Shown: positions 1-7,145, numbered from the stretch's first letter. The stretch: DNA of 28,798 nt from an uncultured Collinsella sp. (GCA_902490445.1 CABUDZ010000015.1:1-28798); one strand, 5' to 3'. Notes: generated by a model from the letters alone, not told the origin. Numbers and translations are program-made.

Positions 1-11
1 AAGGAGAGACC

Positions 12-788
12 ATGCCCCGATGCGCCCGCGAAATATCGCTCACCGGCTATTACCACGTCTTTGACCGCGGCAACTCCAAACAGATCATTTTTGAAGATGA
101 TTCCGACCGCTATCGTTTCTTATCGGACATCTCAGACAGGTTTGCGTGCCATGACGTGGCGGTGTTGGCCTGGTGCCTTATGGATAATCACTTCCATTTG
201 ATGGTTGATGACCCATATGACAACCTTTCAAAGGCAATGCAGTGCGCGCTGACGGCCTATGCCAAGTATTTCAATGGAAAAACGGGAAGAACGGGTCACC
301 TGTTTGATAATCGCTATTCGCGGATCGCGGTCGAGTCGGACACGCAGGCGGTGCAGTTGCTCGATTATATCCATCTCAATCCTGTGAAAGGTGTGCTCGA
401 CTCGCTCGATGCCTACCGCTGGTCAAGCTACAAGGCATACCAGCTGGGATACGATCCCTTTGATATCTGTGACGCGGCCCCTATGCTCGATATTGTCGGA
501 GGCTCTCGTTGCTATTGCGAGCATCTCGAGGAAGTTGCCGGGCGCATCTGGTCAGTGGAGATTCTTCCGCGCCGACGGATCCCCGATGAGGACGCCCTTT
601 CCGTTGCGCGCGAAGTTTTGCCGAGCATTGATCCTGCGCTGCTCAAGGCCCTGCCACGCCCCGAACGCGATGCCTGTCTGCTAAGGCTCAGGCGGGCCCA
701 TCTTACGGTCAAGCAAATTGCCCGTATCACCGGTATCGGCGCTACAAGCGTAACCAAGGCCACCACAGGCTGGAACGAGGCGGCCTGA
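12..788 (+). CDS. REP-associated tyrosine transposase (RAYT, Y1/HUH family)
   Basis: A 258-residue protein of the IS200/IS605-related Y1 transposase superfamily, whose members nick and join single-stranded DNA through a tyrosine and an HUH metal site. The HUH-type motif is NHFHL (H60, H62). The helix with the candidate nucleophile reads TAYAKYFN (Y83 or Y86), and GHLFDNRYS and YIHLNPVKG follow, an order typical of RAYTs. The C-terminal third ends in a helix-turn-helix-like stretch (VKQIARITGIGATSV) that probably binds DNA. AAGGAG at 1-6 supports the start. The gene reads towards rpmB and looks less GC-rich than the pyr genes, suggesting acquisition. It is followed by a short repeat pair, as expected if RAYTs act on REP-like palindromes in trans. 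Whether it is active, and on what target, cannot be told from the sequence. Confidence 0.9.
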   Translation: MPRCAREISLTGYYHVFDRGNSKQIIFEDDSDRYRFLSDISDRFACHDVAVLAWCLMDNHFHLMVDDPYDNLSKAMQCALTAYAKYFNGKTGRTGHLFDNRYSRIAVESDTQAVQLLDYIHLNPVKGVLDSLDAYRWSSYKAYQLGYDPFDICDAAPMLDIVGGSRCYCEHLEEVAGRIWSVEILPRRRIPDEDALSVAREVLPSIDPALLKALPRPERDACLLRLRRAHLTVKQIARITGIGATSVTKATTGWNEAA

Positions 789-834
789 GGTATGGATTGG
801 GGCCGATCGATGCACTGTGAGCTTAGGAAAGCAT

Positions 835-893
835 TCATCTAAGTCTGTCCCCAATGCGTGAAAACACTCATGTAAGTCTGTCCCCAATGCGTG
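835..893. repeat. Two tandem 26-bp repeats (REP-like) beside the transposase
   Basis: Copies at 835-860 and 868-893 differ at one base and share the core AAGTCTGTCCCCAATGCGTG. The start-to-start period is 33 bp. The junction between them forms an imperfect hairpin: ATG-C-GTG (854-860), an AAAA loop, then CAC-T-CAT (865-871). An isolated ATTGGGG at 796-802 is complementary to the CCCCAAT of the core. Placement directly after the RAYT gene suggests a substrate or boundary element for it; that link is inference. Confidence 0.7.
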
Positions 894-894
894 C

Positions 895-928
895 AAAAAA
901 GGCGCCCTCCGTGGGGGAGGACGCCTTT
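895..928 (-). terminator. Intrinsic terminator of rpmB
   Basis: A long GC-rich stem pairs AAAGGCGCCCTCC (898-910) with GGGAGGACGCCTTT (915-928), apart from a short loop and one mismatch. Read on the minus strand, the stem is followed by a run of six T (complement of 895-900). It lies about 70 nt past the rpmB stop codon and begins two bases after the second transposase-associated repeat. Confidence 0.85.
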
Positions 929-996
929 GGTAAGTTCTATATGAACGCGAGGTCTTTGACCCGGAGAGTCCGAGGTACTTGTTGGTAAGACCTTAT

Positions 997-1185
997 TTAG
1001 GAGCGCGCAACCTTGCCGGACTTGAGGCAGGTGGAGCAAACGTTCATCTTGCGACGGTGACCATCGACGACGACGTAAACGCGCTGGATGTTGGGGCGGA
1101 ACTTACGGTTGGTGACGCGGTGAGAGTGGCTGATGGAGCGACCGGCAACGGGGTGCTTACCGCAAACTTCGCAAACTTTGGACAT
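997..1185 (-). CDS. rpmB: 50S ribosomal protein bL28
   Basis: A 62-residue ribosomal protein of the large subunit. The N-terminus MSKVCEVCGKHPVAG, the central SHSHRVTNRKFRPNIQ and the C-terminal CSTCLKSGKV are the standard bL28 pattern. Two CxxC pairs (C5/C8 and C50/C53) mark the zinc-binding form of the protein. The start is the ATG whose complement ends at 1185, because AAGGAGG sits seven bases upstream on the minus strand; a longer in-frame extension to 1233 lacks such a site. The gene is a single cistron with its own candidate promoter (about 1240-1249) and terminator (895-928). It is divergent from the pyr operon and convergent with the transposase. Confidence 0.96.
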   Translation of the reverse strand: MSKVCEVCGKHPVAGRSISHSHRVTNRKFRPNIQRVYVVVDGHRRKMNVCSTCLKSGKVARS

Positions 1186-1239
1186 AACTGACCCTCCTTG
1201 GGCGACAAACGAACATGTCGCGTTAACAAACAAGCCTGA

Positions 1240-1249
1240 ACTATAGCAC
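1240..1249 (-). promoter_or_regulatory. Candidate rpmB promoter (extended -10)
   Basis: On the minus strand this reads GTGCTATAGT: a -10 hexamer TATAGT preceded by TGC, the extended -10 context. The same ten bases occur upstream of rpsT at 13927-13936. No convincing -35 hexamer is seen. The predicted leader is about 50 nt. Confidence 0.5.
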
Positions 1250-1265
1250 AGAAGCAGCTCCCTGT

Positions 1266-1470
1266 GCGTAATCTACACAGAGATATTCCTCTTTTGGCGA
1301 TAGTGCTCACGCCACGGCCCTGGACGTAGATCCGATTTGCGTGCAGCAGAGGGGATTATGCCAGCTCGTGCGTGCGTTTTCAAGCTCGTCCCACAAATAT
1401 ATATAGGTTTATGGAGCATTGGGCTCCGTTTACGGATTGTTCTGTATTTATGCTCGCAATTAAGCTCGAG
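1266..1470. other. Intergenic stretch between rpmB and the pyr promoter
   Basis: No gene is supported here. An AT-rich run AAATATATATAGG (1395-1407) and a small hairpin, GGAGC (1413-1417) with GCTCC (1423-1427), are visible. Neither is followed by a T-tract. The AT-rich run could be a second upstream promoter for pyr, but nothing else backs that. Confidence 0.5.
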
Positions 1471-1472
1471 GT

Positions 1473-1482
1473 TGGCTACACT
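1473..1482 (+). promoter_or_regulatory. Candidate pyr operon promoter
   Basis: TTGGCTACACT at 1472-1482 contains a -10-like TACACT preceded by GGC. It matches the pattern found at eight other candidate promoters in this window. Transcription would begin near 1489 and give an attenuator leader of about 150 nt before pyrR. No good -35 box is seen, so confidence is limited. Confidence 0.4.
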
Positions 1483-1488
1483 ATCCCA

Positions 1489-1562
1489 TGACCATTAAAG
1501 GGGTACGAGATACCCACATGGAATTACATAGCTGCCAAAGAGCAGCCCTTCCTGTGGGTGTC
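1489..1562 (+). promoter_or_regulatory. pyr leader: anti-antiterminator and antiterminator (probable PyrR target)
   Basis: Two mutually exclusive structures can be drawn. The first is a hairpin GGGTA-CGAGA-TACCC (1501-1515). The second is a longer stem pairing GATACCCACA (1509-1518) with TGTGGGTGTC (1553-1562), enclosing a hairpin GCTGC-CAAAGA-GCAGC (1531-1546). The longer stem uses 1557-1562, which are also the base of the downstream terminator, so it acts as an antiterminator; the first hairpin captures its 5' arm. This is the layout of PyrR-controlled attenuators. Both loops partly resemble the purine-rich PyrR-binding hexaloop I recall (CNGNGA). The base pairing is seen; PyrR binding is inferred. 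Confidence 0.65.
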
Positions 1563-1597
1563 TGGTCCGCTTTAAGCGGTCGGGCATCTATTTTTTT
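1557..1597 (+). terminator. Attenuator terminator ahead of pyrR
   Basis: GGTGTC (1557-1562) pairs with GGCATC (1583-1588) using two G-U pairs. Inside, CCGCT (1567-1571) pairs with AGCGG (1575-1579) around a TTA loop. A run of seven T follows at 1591-1597. The hairpin lies between the candidate promoter and pyrR, so it should stop transcription of the whole operon when the antiterminator is not formed. A further 7-bp hairpin (1596-1602 with 1609-1615) lies just downstream, before the pyrR ribosome binding site. Confidence 0.8.
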
Positions 1598-1636
1598 GAC
1601 TGTGTCAGCAGTCAAGACATGTGAGGAAGGAGATCG

Positions 1637-2221
1637 ATGGGCACGACTTCCCCCAAGGCGGTCATCATGGACGAGACCGCCGTCAATCGAGCGATGACCC
1701 GCATCGCGCACGAGATTCTCGAGCGCAACGAGGGCTGTGAAGACCTCGCTCTGGTCGGCATCGTCACGCGCGGCGACCTTCTGGCAAAGAAGCTCGCCGA
1801 GGAGATCAAGGAGATCGAGGGCGTCGACGTTCCGCTCGGCAGCCTGGACATCAGCTTCTACCGCGATGACTATGCGACCAATTTCGCTCCCGCGATCCAC
1901 GCTACCAACATTCCCTTCAGCGTCGACGGCAAGCGCGTCGTGCTGGTGGACGACATCCTGTATACGGGCCGTACTATCCGCGCCGCTCTGGACGCCGTTA
2001 TGGACCTGGGCCGTCCGAGCCGCATCGAGCTGGCAGTTCTCGTTGACCGCGGTCACCGTGAGCTCCCCATCTCGCCGGACTTTGTCGGCAAGAACGTTCC
2101 CTCGTCGCATGAGGAGAACGTGCACCTATATATGAAGGAAGTCGACGGCCACACCGCCGTCGAGATTAACGACGTCGCGCCGGGTTCCCACGTGGGCTCC
2201 GCGCCGCTGGGAGGTGAGTAG
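1637..2221 (+). CDS. pyrR: Bifunctional pyr operon regulator / uracil phosphoribosyltransferase PyrR
   Basis: A 194-residue RNA-binding attenuation protein with a type I phosphoribosyltransferase fold; family members also make UMP from uracil and PRPP. The PRPP-binding motif VVLVDDILYTGRT is at 101-113. VTRGDLLA (43-50) and ELAVLVDRGHRELPI (131-145) are PyrR hallmarks. It is slightly longer than the usual 180 or so residues because of a C-terminal tail. The ATG at 1637 has AGGAAGGAG at 1624-1632. It is the first gene of the pyr operon and sits directly behind the attenuator, so it should regulate its own transcript in response to UMP. The stop codon is 4 nt before the preferred pyrB start. 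Confidence 0.96.
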   Translation: MGTTSPKAVIMDETAVNRAMTRIAHEILERNEGCEDLALVGIVTRGDLLAKKLAEEIKEIEGVDVPLGSLDISFYRDDYATNFAPAIHATNIPFSVDGKRVVLVDDILYTGRTIRAALDAVMDLGRPSRIELAVLVDRGHRELPISPDFVGKNVPSSHEENVHLYMKEVDGHTAVEINDVAPGSHVGSAPLGGE

Positions 2222-2225
2222 TACC

Positions 2226-3170
2226 GTGGCGTTCAACCATAAGCACCTGATCGACATTACCGAGTACTCCGAAGAGGACATCAAGCTCATCCTCGAGACC
2301 GCCAAGGCGTTCTCTGAGGTCAACGAGCGTGCGATCAAGAAGGTCCCCACGCTCAAGGGCAAGACCATCGTCAACATGTTCAACGAGCCCTCGACGCGCA
2401 CCCGCAGCTCCTTCGAACTCGCCGAGAAGCGTCTTTCGGCCGACAGCCTCAACTTTGGCGGCTCCTCGACCTCCACGGTCAAGGGCGAGAGCCTCGTCGA
2501 CACCGTCGAGACCCTCAACGCCTACAAGATTGATTGCATCGTCGTTCGCGATAAGCACGCCGGTGCTCCCTACATCGTCACGCAGAACTCGCCCGCGAGC
2601 GTCATCTGCGCCGGCGACGGCAAGCACAACCACCCCACGCAGGCCCTGCTCGACCTGTACACCATCTGGGAGCACAAGGGTGACTTCCACGGTCTGAAGG
2701 TCGCCGTCGTCGGCGATATCGCGCACTCCCGCGTGTGCGGCTCGCTGATCCCTGCACTTAAGATCATGGGCTGCGAGACCTACGCCGTCGCCCCCGGCAC
2801 GCTGCTGCCGCCGGCGCCCGAGGTCCTGGGCTGCGACCACGTGACGAGCGACCTCGATTCCGTCCTGCCCGAGCTGGACGTCGTCTACATGTTGCGCGTG
2901 CAGCAGGAGCGCCTCGAGGGCGCACCGTTCCCCACGATTCGTGAGTACCACAAGCTCTTCGGTCTGACCAAGGACCGCGAGAAGCTCATGAAGCCCGATG
3001 CGATTATCTGCCACCCGGGCCCCATCAACCGCGGCGTTGAGTTCGACTCCTATATGGCCGACCACCCGCAACGCTCCGTCATCCTGGAGCAGGTCTACGC
3101 CGGTATCTGCGTGCGTATGGCTATCCTGTATCTGCTGCTTGGAGGTGCCGATAATGGCCTTGCTTCTTAA
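2226..3170 (+). CDS. pyrB: Aspartate carbamoyltransferase catalytic subunit
   Basis: Cytosolic enzyme joining carbamoyl phosphate and aspartate to give N-carbamoyl-aspartate, the committed step of pyrimidine synthesis. The carbamoyl-phosphate loop STRTR is at 56-60, HPTQALLDLY at 136-145, GDIAHSRV at 163-170, and HPGPINRGVE lies near the C-terminus. At 314 residues it has normal length. I chose GTG 2226 because GGAGGTGA (2209-2216) is correctly spaced for it; an in-frame GTG at 2214 would lie inside that ribosome binding site. No pyrI regulatory subunit is nearby, as usual for PyrR-regulated operons. The 3' end overlaps pyrC by 17 nt, suggesting coupled translation. Confidence 0.96.
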   Translation: MAFNHKHLIDITEYSEEDIKLILETAKAFSEVNERAIKKVPTLKGKTIVNMFNEPSTRTRSSFELAEKRLSADSLNFGGSSTSTVKGESLVDTVETLNAYKIDCIVVRDKHAGAPYIVTQNSPASVICAGDGKHNHPTQALLDLYTIWEHKGDFHGLKVAVVGDIAHSRVCGSLIPALKIMGCETYAVAPGTLLPPAPEVLGCDHVTSDLDSVLPELDVVYMLRVQQERLEGAPFPTIREYHKLFGLTKDREKLMKPDAIICHPGPINRGVEFDSYMADHPQRSVILEQVYAGICVRMAILYLLLGGADNGLAS

Positions 3171-4443
3171 GAATGCCCACGTCGTCGATCCGTCCGTCGA
3201 GCTTGACGGTGTCGTCGACGTCCTGATCGACGGTGACAAGATCGCCGAGGTCGGCGAGAACCTCGCCGCCGAGGGAGCCGAGGTCCGCGACCTTTCCGGC
3301 AAGTATCTCGTCCCCGGCCTGGTGGATATGCACGTGCATCTGCGCGAGCCTGGCTACGAGGTCAAAGAGGACATCGAGAGCGGCACCCGCGCTGCTGCCA
3401 AGGGCGGCTTCACCGGCGTGTGCGCCATGCCCAACACCGATCCCGTCACCGATAACGGCACCGTCGTGGAGTTCGTCAAGTCCCGCGCTGCCGAGGTCGG
3501 CCACTGCCGCGTCTATCCGTCGGGCGCCATGACCCGCGGTCTTAAGGGCGAGGCCATGTCCGAGATGGGCGATATGGTCGCCCACGGCGCCGTCGCCTTC
3601 ACCGACGATGGTCGCGGCGTGCAGGGCGCGGGCATGCTCCGTCGCTGCATGGACTACGGCAAGATGTTCGGCAAGGTCTTTATGAGCCACTGCCAGGACG
3701 AAGATCTGGTCGGCCACGGCCAGATCAACGAGGGCAAGGTCTCGACCCGTCTGGCCCTCGAGGGTTGGCCGGCCGCCGGCGAGGAGCTTCAGATTGCCCG
3801 CGACATCGAGATTGCCAAGCTGACCGGTGCCAAGCTGCACATCCAGCACATCTCCACCGCTCATGGCCTGGAGCTCGTGCGTGCCGGTAAGTCTGCCGGT
3901 GTCCAGGTGACCTGCGAGGCCACCCCGCACCACATGTTCCTGACCGAGAACGACCTGGACGAGACCTACAACACCTCGCTCAAGGTCAATCCGCCGCTGC
4001 GCACCGACGAGGATGCCGAGGCCATCCGTCAGGGTGTCATCGACGGTACCGTCGACGCTATCGTTACCGACCACGCTCCCCACACCCCGTGGGAGAAGGC
4101 CCGCGAGTTCGAGCTCGCGCCCTTTGGAATGATTGGCCTCGAGACTTCGCTGTCGCTCGTGCTCACTGAGCTGGTCAACACGGGCAAGATGAGCGTGAGC
4201 CGCATGGTCGAGCTCATGGCCATCAAGCCGCGTGAGATTCTGGGCCTCGATCAGGTTCAGGTCAAGGCGGGCTCTGTCGCCGACCTGACCGTGTTCGACC
4301 CCTCCGCAACCTGGACGGTTGGCGAGGACGGTTACGAGTCGCGCGCCGAGAACTCCGGTTTTGCCGGCCGCACGCTCACCGGTCGTGCCACCGATGTATT
4401 TGTCGGTGGCAAGCAGACGCTCGCCGACGGCTGCATCTGCTAG
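3154..4443 (+). CDS. pyrC: Dihydroorotase (type I)
   Basis: Zinc amidohydrolase that cyclises carbamoyl-aspartate to dihydroorotate. The metal-binding motif DMHVHLREPG contains H60 and H62. Further expected ligands are D151 (in FTDDGRG), H179 (MSHC), H232 (QHIST) and D306 in the second signature TDHAPH. MPNT at 92-95 is also diagnostic. The length, 429 residues, fits the bacterial type I enzyme. The start is ATG 3154 with GGAGGTG at 3141-3147; it lies inside the end of pyrB (17-nt overlap). A candidate hairpin terminator lies between this gene and pyrK. Confidence 0.96.
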   Translation: MALLLKNAHVVDPSVELDGVVDVLIDGDKIAEVGENLAAEGAEVRDLSGKYLVPGLVDMHVHLREPGYEVKEDIESGTRAAAKGGFTGVCAMPNTDPVTDNGTVVEFVKSRAAEVGHCRVYPSGAMTRGLKGEAMSEMGDMVAHGAVAFTDDGRGVQGAGMLRRCMDYGKMFGKVFMSHCQDEDLVGHGQINEGKVSTRLALEGWPAAGEELQIARDIEIAKLTGAKLHIQHISTAHGLELVRAGKSAGVQVTCEATPHHMFLTENDLDETYNTSLKVNPPLRTDEDAEAIRQGVIDGTVDAIVTDHAPHTPWEKAREFELAPFGMIGLETSLSLVLTELVNTGKMSVSRMVELMAIKPREILGLDQVQVKAGSVADLTVFDPSATWTVGEDGYESRAENSGFAGRTLTGRATDVFVGGKQTLADGCIC

Positions 4444-4463
4444 CATAGCCTTATCGCTTTTGT

Positions 4464-4501
4464 GCGCGGCGCCCTTGCGGTGCCGCGCTTTCTGTTCGTT
4501 T
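4464..4501 (+). terminator. Weak terminator-like hairpin between pyrC and pyrK
   Basis: GCGCGGCGCC (4464-4473) pairs with GGTGCCGCGC (4479-4488) around a CTTGC loop, giving ten pairs including one G-U. The following tract, TTTCTGTTCGTTT, is T-rich but interrupted. It may reduce rather than stop transcription into pyrKDF, or stabilise the 3' end of a pyrRBC message. Confidence 0.5.
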
Positions 4502-4535
4502 AGACCATGCAACCGCATGGGGGATTGGAGCGTCT

Positions 4536-5327
4536 ATGCCCACACCTTCCACTGCACGCATGCACGACTTCGAGGTCGTCTCGAACCGGGAGATCGCCGA
4601 CGGCATCTTCTCGCTCGTAATCTCGGCCCCCAAGCTTGCAAGTGCGCTCAAGCCCGGTCAGTTTGTGAACATTGCCGTGCCCGGCGATGCCTCCTCGCTG
4701 CTTCGCGTGCCCCTGAGCTTCTATCGCGCCGACGCCGAGGCCGGCACCGTCGAGCTGTGGTACGCCGTCGTGGGCGACGATACCCGCCGTTTGTCTCAGA
4801 TGGGCCCTGGCTCCACCTCTAACCTGTTGGGCCCCGGTGGCCGTGGCTGGATGGTACCCGAGGGCACCAGGAAGGCACTGCTCGTCGCCGGTGGCATCGG
4901 CGTTCCGCCTGTGCTGTGTCTTGCCGGCATGCTTGCCGAGCAGGGTGTTGATGTGGACGTGTGCCTGGGCTTTGGCACCGCTTCCAAAGTCGTGGGTGTC
5001 GATGAGTTCCGTGCGCTGGGCGCCACGGTTAACGTGTGCACCGACGACGGTTCGCTCGGCACGCACGGTTTTTGCACCGATCCGGCAGCCGAGCTGCTTG
5101 GAGAGGGCGGCTACGACTACGTCGCCAGCTGCGGCCCCGCCGTCATGATGAAGAAGGTCGCCGCCGCTGCCGCCGAGGCCGGTGTGTACTGCGAGGTGTC
5201 GCTCGAGCGCATGATGAGCTGTGGCTTTGGCGCCTGCAACACCTGCAATGTCGAGACGGTTGACGGTATGAAGGGTGCTTGTATGTGCGGCCCCGTGTTC
5301 GATGCTTCCAAGGTGGTGGTCTTCTAG
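4536..5327 (+). CDS. pyrK: Dihydroorotate dehydrogenase B, electron-transfer subunit PyrK
   Basis: FAD and [2Fe-2S] protein of 263 residues that passes electrons from the PyrD subunit to NAD+. The flavin-binding RVPLSFYRAD is at 57-66 and the pyridine-nucleotide segment LLVAGGIGVPP at 115-125. The iron-sulfur cluster ligands are C229, C234, C237 and C249, in the spacing C-x4-C-x2-C-x11-C. An extra cysteine, C251, precedes the conserved GPVF. Immediate coupling to pyrD (stop and start share one base) fits the PyrD-PyrK heterotetramer and an NAD-linked, anaerobic-type pathway. The ribosome binding site is modest (TTGGAG). Confidence 0.94.
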   Translation: MPTPSTARMHDFEVVSNREIADGIFSLVISAPKLASALKPGQFVNIAVPGDASSLLRVPLSFYRADAEAGTVELWYAVVGDDTRRLSQMGPGSTSNLLGPGGRGWMVPEGTRKALLVAGGIGVPPVLCLAGMLAEQGVDVDVCLGFGTASKVVGVDEFRALGATVNVCTDDGSLGTHGFCTDPAAELLGEGGYDYVASCGPAVMMKKVAAAAAEAGVYCEVSLERMMSCGFGACNTCNVETVDGMKGACMCGPVFDASKVVVF

Positions 5328-6250
5328 TGGGTACCGTGAACATGGCCGTCGATTTCGGCGGCGTCAAGATGCAGAACCCCATTAACACCGCAGCCGGTAC
5401 CTTTGGCTACGGTTGGCAGTTCCAGAACTTCTTTGATGTTTCCCAGCTGGGCGCCATCACCACCAAGGGTTGCGCTGCCGAGCCCTGGCCCGGCAATCCC
5501 GCGCCCCGCATGGCCGAAATTCCCGGCGGTATGATCAACTCCGTGGGTCTTCAGAACCCCGGCGTGGCCGCCTTTGCCCGCGAGTCCGGTCCGTGGCTCG
5601 AACAGCTGTCCAAGGACGGCTGCCAGGTCATCTGTCAGGTTGCCGGTCACTCCGTTGACGAGTTTGTCCGCGCACTCGAGATGTATGTCGAGCTATGCCC
5701 CTGGGCTGCCGGCTACGAGATCAACGTGAGCTGCCCCAACATCGCCGCCGGCGGTGCCGCCATGGGCTCCACGCCCGAGGGCGCCTCTTCCGTTATGGCT
5801 GCTTGCCGCAAGGTGACCGATAAGCCGCTGTTCGTGAAGATGGCGCCGGTCAACGTCGCCGAGATCGCCAAGGCCCTCGAGGCTGCCGGCGCCGACGGCC
5901 TTTCGGTCATCAACTCCATCCAGGGCATGGCCATCGACGTCCATACCCGCAAGTCCCGCGTGGCCAAGCCCAAGGGCGGCCTTTCGGGCCCGCTGTGCCA
6001 CCACATCGCCGTGCGCATGGTCTGGGAGGTTGCCCAGGCCGTCGATATCCCCATCAACGGTGTCGGCGGTGTCATGACTGGCGAGGATGCGGCTGAGTTT
6101 ATCCTGGCCGGCGCCACCTGCGTGTCGGTCGGCATGGCCAACTTCGTCGATCCGTGCGCTTCGCTTAAGATCGCGCATGAGCTCGAGGCCTGGGCCGAGT
6201 CCCAGGGCGTAAAGGACATCAACGAGCTGGTGGGTGCTTTCGAATGCTAG
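5327..6250 (+). CDS. pyrD: Dihydroorotate dehydrogenase B, catalytic subunit PyrD (class 1B)
   Basis: FMN enzyme oxidising dihydroorotate to orotate. The protein shows NPINTAAGTFGYG, a TTKG segment, NSVGLQNPG, the catalytic cysteine C136 in INVSCPN (the class 1 base), and a C-terminal FMN-phosphate site GVGGVMTGEDAAEF. The preferred start is GTG 5327, whose first base is the last base of the pyrK stop and which has AAGGTGG ten bases upstream; GTG 5336 and ATG 5342 are alternatives. From 5327 it is 307 residues, the usual length. Pairing with PyrK identifies class 1B (NAD-dependent). Confidence 0.95.
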   Translation: MGTVNMAVDFGGVKMQNPINTAAGTFGYGWQFQNFFDVSQLGAITTKGCAAEPWPGNPAPRMAEIPGGMINSVGLQNPGVAAFARESGPWLEQLSKDGCQVICQVAGHSVDEFVRALEMYVELCPWAAGYEINVSCPNIAAGGAAMGSTPEGASSVMAACRKVTDKPLFVKMAPVNVAEIAKALEAAGADGLSVINSIQGMAIDVHTRKSRVAKPKGGLSGPLCHHIAVRMVWEVAQAVDIPINGVGGVMTGEDAAEFILAGATCVSVGMANFVDPCASLKIAHELEAWAESQGVKDINELVGAFEC

Positions 6251-6960
6251 AGAATGATGCCCGCGACCGTGTTATCGTCGCCCTCGACTGCGACCGTGAG
6301 CGCGCGCTCGAGCTCGCCCACGAGCTTTCGGGCCATGCCGCCTGGCTCAAGGTCGGCATGACGCTCTATTACGCTGAGGGTCCCCAGATCGTCAAGACCT
6401 TTAAGGACCTTGGCTTTAAGGTCTTCCTCGACCTTAAGTTCCATGACATTCCGCATCAGGTGCGCGGCGCTGCCCGCTCGGCCTCGCTTGCCGGTGCCGA
6501 CCTGCTTTCGGTCCACGGCCTGGGCTCGGGTGCTATGCTCGCTGCCTGCCGCGAGGGTGCCGAGGAGGCGCGTGAGGACCGCGCCAAGCTCGTCGCCATC
6601 ACCGTGCTCACGAGCATGAATCAGGATGCCTTGAGCGAGATCGGCGTCGAGTCTCCCGTTGCCGAGGAAGCCGCCCGTCTGGCAAAGCTTGCCCAGACCA
6701 ACGGCATCGATGGCATCGTGTGCTCACCGATGGAGGCTCACGACATGCGTGAGCTGCTGGGTCCTGATGCCCTGATCGTGACTCCGGGTGTGCGTCCGGT
6801 GGGTGCCGCCCTTGGTGACCAGTCCCGCGTGGCGACGCCTTCCCAGGCTATCGAGCGTGGCGCAAGCCACATTGTGGTGGGCCGTCCCATCACCGGTGCC
6901 GACGATCCGGTTGCCGCCTTTGACGCCATCGTCGCCGAGCTGGTCGAAAACGTTGCGTAA
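6244..6960 (+). CDS. pyrF: Orotidine 5'-phosphate decarboxylase
   Basis: Final step of UMP synthesis, decarboxylating OMP. The catalytic D-x-K-x-x-D array lies in FLDLKFHDIP (D63, K65, D68). The phosphate-binding end TPGVRP and the late GRPITGADDP are typical of the short bacterial class; length is 238 residues. The ATG at 6244 overlaps the pyrD stop by 7 nt, so translation is probably coupled. This is the last pyr gene of the cluster. pyrE, which makes the OMP substrate, is not beside it and must be elsewhere in the genome. Confidence 0.96.
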   Translation: MLENDARDRVIVALDCDRERALELAHELSGHAAWLKVGMTLYYAEGPQIVKTFKDLGFKVFLDLKFHDIPHQVRGAARSASLAGADLLSVHGLGSGAMLAACREGAEEAREDRAKLVAITVLTSMNQDALSEIGVESPVAEEAARLAKLAQTNGIDGIVCSPMEAHDMRELLGPDALIVTPGVRPVGAALGDQSRVATPSQAIERGASHIVVGRPITGADDPVAAFDAIVAELVENVA

Positions 6961-7005
6961 AAGATTCCCCTAAGTCACCACTTTTGGGTCTCATTAGCAC
7001 AAAAT

Positions 7006-7063
7006 AGCCCCTGTGCCTGCGTAAACTTTCCCATCCTTTGTGTGGAATCGCAGGTCAGGGGCT
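7006..7063. repeat. Long inverted repeat after pyrF
   Basis: AGCCCCTGTGCCTGCG (7006-7021) faces CGCAGGTCAGGGGCT (7049-7063), complementary but for a one-base bulge beside one mismatch, with a 27-nt loop. There is no T-run after it on the + strand. It could be a 3'-end stabiliser or terminator for pyrF, or a dispersed intergenic element. The intergenic region 6961-7199 holds no gene. Confidence 0.65.
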
Positions 7064-7145
7064 TAACTTTGGGCGCAGTATATTGCACTTTTTGCGGGTA
7101 TCGTCTAACCTATGGAGCCGCGATTAGGCATTTTGTACGTTCTAC

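Noticed and set aside
835..893. Repeat pair as a CRISPR fragment
   Set aside because: Only two units with a 7-bp spacer, no cas genes, and it is adjacent to a RAYT.
1488..1697. A 69-codon + strand frame starting at the predicted pyr transcription start (a possible leader peptide)
   Set aside because: It runs through the attenuator and into pyrR in another frame, has no ribosome binding site, and its sequence is explained by RNA stems. PyrR attenuation needs no leader peptide.
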